Source of the DNA: Chara braunii
Taxonomy: Eukaryota; Streptophyta; Charophyceae; Charales; Characeae
Direction: 5' to 3'
Assembly: GCA_003427395.1 (NCBI GenBank)
Contig: BFEA01000014.1
Coordinates: forward strand, 6,171,540-6,206,071
Length of the DNA: 34,532 bases
Below are positions 28,552 to 34,532 of the stretch, piece after piece (within the stretch, counting starts at the first letter, position 1; each line of letters starts with the position of its first letter). The notes under the pieces were generated by a model, which worked only from the letters and a program-made list of their open reading frames with translations, was not told where the DNA came from and did not search any database. Position numbers and translations under genes: made by a program.

Positions 28552-28563
28552 GCTCCGGTACCA
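28552..28563 (-). promoter_or_regulatory. RT-D primer-binding site
   Basis: The minus strand reads TGGTACCGGAGC three bases after the LTR end. It differs at two positions from the canonical iMet PBS. Confidence 0.75.
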
Positions 28564-28566
28564 AAT

Positions 28567-29540
28567 TGTAATGAACCTAGATCGTGAGGACAGTCGTCAA
28601 CAATGCAAGCCCGGATGAATGTCAACCAGCTGATTACCAATAGTCAAAATCGTATCCAGACAGAAGGAGATGAGATAATCATACACAGACAAAGAGAGAG
28701 GAGGGAGATTAGACAAAGGAGAGGAAATGAATACAAGGCCGAATCCTGCTTCGGGCTCCCTCCTTGATCACCACCGCAGTAGTCAATAGTCTGAACGAGT
28801 ATCTGAAGTAACCTCAATGTGCCACGAGGCACGTCCAATCAGTCCCTCATCAGCGCTGGAGCAGTGTCGACATGAAGACGACCAGGTACGTATCCACGAT
28901 CTCTCCACAGTCCCTATCTTCTCTTGAATGACGATCAGAACAGCAATACAAGTCACGTAGGTTCGCTTCGTCAGCAAACGCGTGGCAGCAGCCACGTCAG
29001 CCAATGATACACGTGGCAGCAGCCAAACCAGCGCGGCAGCTGCCACGTCAGCATGCCAAGAAGACAGGTGCAAGCCAGCCACCATGCTGGACCAGCAGCG
29101 CCACGCCGAATCACAATGCCAGCATCGCAGCGTCGAGCCAGCATTGAAGTCAACGCCAACGCAAGACAGAATGAATGTCAAAGCCAGGGAGGTCAACGCT
29201 TAAGTAGCGTTGACTCGGGGTCTGGACCCCAGATGCTGCAACCTTTAGCCGTCCAGTTCTTGATGCATACGAAGGCCCAGATTGGCCTGAAACTGAATTC
29301 CCTTCGCCTGGATGCTTGTCTGGGTACCTGCGCACAACAAGTGAGTGTATCCAACCAAGGGCCTGGGCGCGGTACCTTGGACTCTACAGTTGACTTTGAC
29401 CCTTGACTTTCCTGGGTGCAGCGTTTGGTCACACAGCCAAACGCGACAGACTCAGGTCTGGGCGTGTCCTGGTCACACAGCCCAGCGCAGACCACCTGGG
29501 GCTGAGTTCTGGGCCCCAGACTACTTCTGAACGGGGTTAC
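28567..29540 (-). repeat. RT-D 5' LTR
   Basis: Direct repeat of 23039-23980, inner end TTACA at 28567. The outer end is uncertain between 29536 and 29544 because the terminal bases have diverged. It also holds inverted GTGGCAGCAGCCAC-type pairs (about 28981-29050). Confidence 0.87.
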
Positions 29541-29689
29541 TGTCTAAGACAGGTTCCAGGTACCGTCAGCCCAGCTCAGCTTGAAGACTCTGATTGAATG
29601 GCCTGCCCTTGGCAACACCAGGAATGTGCCTTGTCACGCTGCCTCCTTTTCCTTCCTGCCACGCCCACCAAGGACTTCTGCAATTTCCA

Positions 29690-30175
29690 CCATCGGGCAA
29701 TGGAGCACTCAGCCTGGCTATGGCTGGCACTCTCCCTCTTCTTCCTCGCTGCACCGCAGCAGCTTTCTCCTGGGGGACAGCACGACTGCTACACACCGCC
29801 ACATTGGCACAATGCGCAAATGTGTGGAGTAGGCCGCCCTCCAGCCGTTTGTGCTGGCTGGAGAGACCGAGTTGCCTCTGCCTAGGCTGTGTCTAGTCCC
29901 AGTATCCTGCGCCCAGGCACTTCTAGAAACTGCTCCGAGCCCTTCCAGAATCTGCATGAGGCCCAGCACCCGCAACTAACCCGGAGGTTGGGCCTACCGG
30001 CTAGTTGGAGATGCTGTGCATGCGGCGACCATCCAGGGCCCCTAGTTCTGCTCACATTGGCCTGTACTCAGGCCGGGGCTCATTTTTGTCGGCCCACCTT
30101 CACTTAGGGCGGGCAGGGTCTTTTCCTGGCATTGCTGAGGATTTTAACTGATGATGATCTGGTTGTCCACAGTTC
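29690..30175 (+). repeat. Hairpin-repeat family copy 2
   Basis: It shares CTGGCTATGGCTG near its start, GCGCCCAGGC in the middle, and the conserved hairpin (30092-30114) near its end with copies 3 and 4. The boundaries are approximate. Short open frames inside it are not conserved between copies. Confidence 0.6.
30092..30114 (+). repeat. Conserved 23-nt hairpin, copy 2
   Basis: GCCCACC/GGCGGGC stem, loop TTCACTTAG. One stem position is A where the others have G. Confidence 0.75.
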
Positions 30176-30923
30176 CTTTTTTTGTCCTTCGGGATATCCA
30201 CCAAAATCGGAATTTGGAATGATGTAGGTAGTGTGAGGTGAAATTGAGAGTCAAATGTTGAATAGTAAATGTGGCTGTCCCCCATATGAGGAGAAGGCAG
30301 CTAGCATTGTGCAAGGAAAATAAGCAACAGCGAGATGACAATTCCAGATCACACCATCACATTGAAAGCCAAATAGTCACACCGTGTCCAGAGAGCAGCA
30401 TTGCACCAATAATACACCAATGGAGGTTCGTAGCACTGAAAACCAATGTTCATGGAGAGCATACTCTCTCCTCCCAACACAAGAGTCCAGTTCCTTCACA
30501 CTCACAGTTGGCGCTCAGCGCCCAGCCTACTCCTACACAGCTACTACAGACTACAAAAAGACAATGCAACTGTTGACATCAGCGGCAGCCCGAAGTACTT
30601 GAAGATGTCGCCCATGCAGACCATCGCCAATACAAGGTACGTGCCCTCACATCATCATCATCATCATCATCCTTCACCTATCCCCTGACTTCACCCACAC
30701 CTGTCCTCTCTTTCACCCGAAGACCACCCCTGCGCTTCACTGTGGTACAAGCCCACCAGCTATGGTGGCTGGGCTATGCCGCTGCCCTCAGCAGCGCCCT
30801 CCTCCTCTGCACGACCGCATGTGCGGCACCTCGCCTCTCAGCGCTAGCAGCAGCCTGCGAGCATAAGCTCCAGCAGCGCTGCCGCCAGCATGCGAGTGCC
30901 TGAATGAGGCAGACAGGGCCGAG

Positions 30924-30944
30924 CTCTTTCCTTTATGGAAAGAG
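30924..30944 (+). repeat. Local hairpin, copy 3
   Basis: Perfect 8-bp stem CTCTTTCC/GGAAAGAG, loop TTTAT. Copy 4 has a different-sequence hairpin at the matching place (33337-33355). Confidence 0.75.
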
Positions 30945-31166
30945 TTGCCCTGCTCACGCAGCCTGGCTGCCCTGGCCTGGGCCCAGAAGCTTCCGGAAGG
31001 CCCCAGGAGGCTGCCTGGATGCAGCAGCTAATCTTTTGGAAAGGCCCGGAGGGCCGTGGAAATGTCTTTGTTGCTCGGCCTGTGTTTCGCTCAACCAACT
31101 GGCGCGTCGCAACAGCCTGGATCCCAAATACGAAATTGACAGTCGAGGGCCTCTTGAAAAAGCCAG

Positions 31167-31213
31167 GCCCGCCTTCACTTAGGGCGGGCACCTCCGCCTT
31201 CACTTAGGGCGGG
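31167..31213 (+). repeat. Conserved hairpin, copy 3, in tandem
   Basis: 31167-31189: stem GCCCGCC/GGCGGGC, loop TTCACTTAG, a perfect 7-bp stem. 31194-31213 repeats it with stem CCGCC/GGCGG and the same loop. Confidence 0.9.
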
Positions 31214-31290
31214 TGAGGCTGCAAACAGGGCCCCATAGGCCTACCGAGGACCCTGATCCTCGCAATTGGAAAAAAAAGGAAAAAAAAAGA

Positions 31291-32104
31291 TCACTTTGCA
31301 TGGGCCCTGCGTGAGTATGACTCACATAAATTGAGAAATGGTCCAAAGTGTAAAGTTAACATAAGGTTACATTTGTGTACCATACAGCCAGATGATAGGC
31401 GTCTCAGGGCATGTACGCAAGCTACAATTTTTTCTGCAAAGCTCTGGATGTGGTTCCAACCAGGTTCATCCACATCTGGCCGTAATTGCAGTCAGATGGT
31501 AAAGTGAGTGTGCCCTCAGCCCTGCGTTCAGATTGCCAGACCTACAATGGTAGGTGTTCTAGAATACCTTCCTACGCTAGGCTAGCACAAAAAAACACAG
31601 AGGAGGTCTGGCGTTGGTGCCTCGAGGTCGGGTGCCGTTGATCTTCTGTTATTTTTATTTTTGTGCTAACGTGGAGTGTATCTGGTCATTTTTATGACCA
31701 GGTCCATGCTTTCTAGATGTACTAAGAGTGAGGCTTGGTCCTTCCTCCAAAAACACCCACTCATAATGCTTTCTTGGGTGACTGACTGTAAGGCCTGAAA
31801 TGAAAGCCCTTATAAATCTGGATTCTTAGAACCAGGTGCATGCCTTCTGACCTGACCTGTGTGAGTTCCATGTTTTGAAATTTAAATGATAAATGATAAA
31901 ATGGCTGCCCATGTGGCTGCACCCGAAATAACTGTTGGTAAATAGACTATGAGTTTGGATCCTGACTGATCGAGCGGATAGAGTAGGGTTATGGGCTCTC
32001 TGCCCGCTTCACACAAAGAAAAGAAAAGGAATTGGTGGATTGATGGTTTTTGGGCGAAATTCATCTCGTCTTTTCTGTGTGATGATTGTCGATTGTGTTC
32101 TTAG
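31291..32104 (+). other. 3' part of the NOMO intron
   Basis: About 800 bp with no gene or repeat recognised. It ends TGTGTTCTTAG, a good 3' splice site for the exon at 32105. Confidence 0.6.
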
Positions 32105-32163
32105 GGCGATACTTGGTCTCAGCTTTCCATTCGAGATGGAACATTGAAGGCAGCCCTGTTGAG
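32105..32163 (+). CDS. NOMO: Next exon of the NOMO homologue, 59 nt
   Basis: It is bounded by GTGTTCTTAG and GTGAGTG, both strong splice signals. The first two bases complete the codon left open by the exon at 12469-12638, giving Gly; the other 57 bases give RYLVSAFHSRWNIEGSPVE and end in phase 0. In NOMO the repeat that ends in a PG turn continues with a short strand of this pattern: aromatic, hydrophobic, A.H, then W or a hydrophobic residue and a run to a V-rich strand. Exact phase match plus family pattern makes this the direct continuation. The following exon is not recognised in the remaining 2.4 kb. Alone, 59 nt would not be convincing. Confidence 0.75.
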
Positions 32164-32819
32164 GTGAGTGGGTGAAGTATTGCTTCCGTAAAAATTGGTG
32201 GTTGGCTCTCTGCGTGTGGCTGTCTAAATGAAACCTTGTGCACTCTTTCTGCCCATCTTTTGTGCTTTTTGCATATTCTGTAACGGGCTCTGCCAGGGGT
32301 GGATCCCTGGTCTGCGGGTTACCACCCGCCCGCTTGCTGTATTTGTTCTTCTGTTTTTTTTTGCAATTTTCTTGTTTTATTTTACTTTGTTTTTGCTCTT
32401 CCGATTTCAGGCAGTTGGCGCCATCCTTATTCTGGAGCCCGTTTTCAAATTCCTCGTTTTTGGACTTTCGGATTTTGGACGCTTGGCGCCATCCGGCATT
32501 CTGCATCGAGTTGAGTGAGTGTGTGTGTGTGCTCTCACTTCCTCTCTCTCCCAGCCTCGCTGCTCTGCGTCTGCCTCAACACACTGGTATCGGAGTGGTG
32601 TCGGTCGCCCTCCCGCCCGCCCTGATCGACGCGGAGCAGCTTCAACGACGCCATGCCATAATCGTCATCATCGTCTTCGTCATCGACATTGCCACTTCAT
32701 TCCCGTCGTCGTCATCTTCAACATCGACATTGCCACTTCATCGTCATCGTTGCCACGCCATCGTCGTCGCTGCCACGTCATCAACGATCCTGAATCGCAG
32801 ATGACAAGCCTCACGTACG
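32164..32819 (+). other. Start of the next NOMO intron
   Basis: It begins GTGAGT. No exon recognised. A T-rich tract ending CAG at about 32410 resembles a 3' splice site, but the sequence after it does not resemble NOMO. 32655-32800 is rich in CATCGTCGT and GCCACTTCAT words. Confidence 0.5.
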
Positions 32820-32916
32820 TTCTTTTTTTTTTGCTCTTCCTTTCTGTGAGGAACAAGCCCTCACGGGACCCTATCAGACATCACATGTTGTGGGCAAAGG
32901 CCCCAGCAAGCCAAGT

Positions 32917-32938
32917 GCCCGCCCTAAGTGAAGGCAGC
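32917..32938 (-). repeat. Conserved hairpin, copy 4
   Basis: Minus strand GGCTGCC/GGCGGGC around loop TTCACTTAG. The left arm has a substitution that weakens the outer stem. Confidence 0.7.
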
Positions 32939-33336
32939 CCTGAATATTCGTCAAAGGACAAAATTCGACACTTTCATATGTGGGTATTCAGGCTCTTGCA
33001 GCACGCCAGTTGGTTGAATGGACGCGCAAGCCTCAATAAGCTGCGTTGTACAGTTGGCCCAGGCCTTGACAGTTGCGCCTGGGCACATACACACAAAGCA
33101 GGGCCGATACATTGAGAAGCAGGCCATTGGCCTATGCAAAAGCAGTACTGTCGATGCATATACGTGGGAGCGCTGCACAGATGCAGTGAACAGCCCAAGT
33201 CCAGAGACTCAGGCCGTGCCCAACTGTAAGGGCCCCAGGCCCTCAACTGTAGTCTCGGGCCTGGGCGCAGGGACTGAGGCCCAACCGGAAGCTACTGGAA
33301 GTCCAGCCAGGCCACACGCAGCATCCAGGAGGCTGC

Positions 33337-33355
33337 CACTTCTATATAGGAAGTG
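33337..33355 (-). repeat. Local hairpin, copy 4
   Basis: Stem CACTTC/GAAGTG around TATATAG. Its position matches the differently sequenced hairpin in copy 3 (30924-30944). Confidence 0.65.
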
Positions 33356-33744
33356 AGGCAGCCCTGGTGAGGCATTCTGGCCTGTGTACGCAATGCGGAA
33401 GTGCTGCTGCGCTACTGCTTGATGCTGCGCTGCGGCCAAGAGCGCTGACAGGGCGAGTTGAGGTGAACTGGGGCGCTGCAGGGCAGCGGGGTGCAGGCAG
33501 CCATAGCCGGGCTGCCGGGCACTAGGGGGTAATGCGGGTGATCTGGTGATCTTCAGGGAAGGAGGCGAAGTGTGGGGTATCAAGGCCTGATGAGGGTGAC
33601 GAGATACGCACCTGGTGCATGAAGAGAGGTCGACTATGGTGTTGAGATCATGTACATTGGTCTTCGAGAGTCGAAGTGATCCTGTTGCATGAACACAGCT
33701 GTAGGTGGGATATGCGAGTAGAGTAGGCTGGGCGCTGGGTTCCA

Positions 33745-34140
33745 GGCAGAGAGGAGCGACTTTGGATACTGTGTTGGTGTGGCCTACGGGCTTGAACATT
33801 GGCTCATGACTTCATTGTATTGCTCTATTTGGATGATTCTAGGTGCAATTATGCTCTTTACTTGTACACGACTACTCAGACATCTGTGTGATTTCGCAAC
33901 TTGGTTTTGTATATATCGCTTACACTCATATTCCTTGCATTTCTTTCTTCTTTTCTTTCTTTCCTCGACATTGTCTCTTCTTCTTCTTCTTCAACAACGT
34001 TTCTTGTCTTTTTTTTTTTCTCTTCTTCGGCGTCTCTTCCTTCCTTTTCTGTTTTATTATTCCTTTTTTCTCTCTTCTTCCCTCGTTTCTTCTACTTCTT
34101 TTCTTTTCCTTTTTTCTCGCCCCCGCCCCCATCGTCGGTC
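33745..34140. other. No gene; polypyrimidine-rich stretch
   Basis: 33930-34120 is dominated by CTT/TTC words on the plus strand. The open frame it creates is low-complexity Ser/Phe/Leu. Confidence 0.6.
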
Positions 34141-34159
34141 TCATCATCTTCCCCCTCAG

Positions 34160-34300
34160 GACTTCGAAATCGAAATCCAGACGATTTCGATTCGAAACCG
34201 AAACCAATTCGATTTCGGTTCCGAAATCATATCGATTACAATTTGGAACCGAAAGCAATTCAATTTCGATCCTGAAATTGAATCGATTTCGATTCGATCC
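34160..34300. repeat. Degenerate CGATTTCG/TTCGAA repeat cluster
   Basis: Words such as CGATTTCGATTCG, AAACCGAAACC and GAAATTGAATCG recur at irregular 10-15 bp spacing and in both orientations, giving many overlapping quasi-palindromes. Confidence 0.7.
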
Positions 34301-34532
34301 ATCCCAGACCGCCCCCCCCCACCCCACCCCACCCCCGCGCCCCCCCTCTCATCATCATCGTCATCGTCGTCGTCATCATCATCATCATCATTATCGTCAC
34401 CTTTTTCAACCTGCTCGCTCTGCTTTTCCCACCGCGCGCTACTTCCCCTCCCCTCCTGGGCGCTTTGCTTCCCCCCGCGTGCTCCTTTCCCCCCTGTGCG
34501 ATCTTCTCCTTCTCCATGCACTTCTCCCCCGC
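34301..34532. repeat. C-rich tract and (TCATCG)/(ATC)n microsatellite
   Basis: A C run (34309-34350) and a trinucleotide tract (34350-34395) are followed by a CT-rich tail. No gene. Confidence 0.8.

Larger units (their letters stand above)
23039..29544 (-). mobile_element. RT-D: 6.5-kb degenerate Ty3/gypsy chromovirus
   Basis: On the minus strand: 5' LTR (about 29540-28567), PBS (28563-28552), leader with a motif array, short gag, protease, RT, RNase H, truncated integrase, chromodomain, 3' LTR (23980-23039). Flanking DNA is a 50-bp tandem repeat split by the element, and CTACT before 23039 resembles TTACT at 29537-29541, compatible with a mutated 5-bp target duplication. The first roughly 330 bp of the two LTRs differ at about two dozen sites, so the insertion is not recent. 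It is antisense to the NOMO gene. Confidence 0.92.
30500..31290 (+). repeat. Hairpin-repeat family copy 3, ending in an A-rich tail
   Basis: Parallel to copy 4 read on the minus strand: CAGCGCCCAGCCTACTC (30517), a TACGTG/TGCGTA segment before a CAT run (30635-30672), GCTATGG.TG..GC (30760), a local hairpin (30924-30944), CAACCAACTGGCGCGT (about 31090), the conserved hairpin (31167-31189) with a second adjacent one (31194-31213), and an A-rich tail (31269-31289). An A-tail suggests a retroposon. No Pol III boxes or long coding region seen. Confidence 0.72.
32820..33740 (-). repeat. Hairpin-repeat family copy 4, inverted
   Basis: On the minus strand it parallels copy 3 throughout: CAGCGCCCAGCCTACTC (about 33745-33729), GTGCGTATC before CCTCATCA, GGCTATGGCTGCC, a local hairpin (33337-33355), CAACCAACTGGCGTG (about 33018-33004), the conserved hairpin (32917-32938), and an A tail (T run at 32822-32831). 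It faces copy 3 across the 59-nt exon. Confidence 0.72.

Noticed and set aside
29598-31207. Overlapping open frames of 60-120 codons
   Set aside because: They lie within hairpin-repeat copies and are not conserved in frame between copies.
32410-32518. Possible next NOMO exon after a T-rich tract and CAG
   Set aside because: The translation (AVGAILILEP...) does not resemble the next NOMO segment and no matching donor is convincing.
33901-34275. 124-codon Ser/Phe/Leu-rich frame resembling a membrane protein
   Set aside because: It is a translation of a polypyrimidine tract with no start context or conserved pattern.

Overview
This window is repeat-dominated nuclear DNA from a eukaryote, most likely a green plant or streptophyte alga. 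Evidence: four chromovirus-type Ty3/gypsy LTR retrotransposons primed by initiator Met-tRNA, long GA/CT microsatellites, spliceosomal exons with canonical borders, and two assembly gaps. The overall style recalls charophyte (Chara-like) genomes, but that is an inference. No bacterial operon, rRNA, tRNA or CRISPR array is visible.

Only about 230 bp looks like host coding sequence. An exon at 12469-12638 (+) and a 59-nt exon at 32105-32163 (+) have compatible splice phases. Together they encode one beta-sandwich repeat that I recognise as NOMO (Nodal modulator), an ER-membrane chaperone-complex subunit. The roughly 19.5 kb between them would be one intron holding two complete-length retrotransposons and several other repeats.

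Layout. 1-1063 is the 5' end of element RT-A (minus strand; leader, PBS, 5' LTR), running off the left edge. 1064-2656 is microsatellite-rich flank. 2657-11781 is RT-B (minus): LTR, chromodomain/integrase, RNase H, RT, protease, gag, an AT-rich leader, PBS, LTR. 11782-12468 is intron-like DNA before the first NOMO exon. 12639-13497 is intron with an A-tailed module and one copy of a hairpin repeat. 13498-22804 is RT-C (plus), the same family as RT-A, with a deleted 5' LTR promoter and a 427-bp hAT-like MITE in gag. 22805-23038 holds a 50-bp tandem repeat. 23039 to about 29544 is RT-D (minus), inserted in that tandem repeat. 29545-32104 holds two more hairpin-repeat copies and the 3' end of the intron. 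32105-32163 is the second NOMO exon. 32164-34532 holds a hairpin-repeat copy in inverted orientation and low-complexity DNA.

None of the three full-length retroelements looks autonomous. RT-B lacks two integrase catalytic acids, RT-C has a mutated RT YLDD motif, a broken zinc knuckle and many stops, and RT-D has lost the end of its integrase core. Most in-frame stops are TAG where CAG would fit or TGA where CGA would fit, consistent with cytosine methylation and deamination. The hairpin repeat family, with copies facing each other across the 59-nt exon, and TGCCACGTCAGC motif arrays carried by two different retroelements are the least explained structures.
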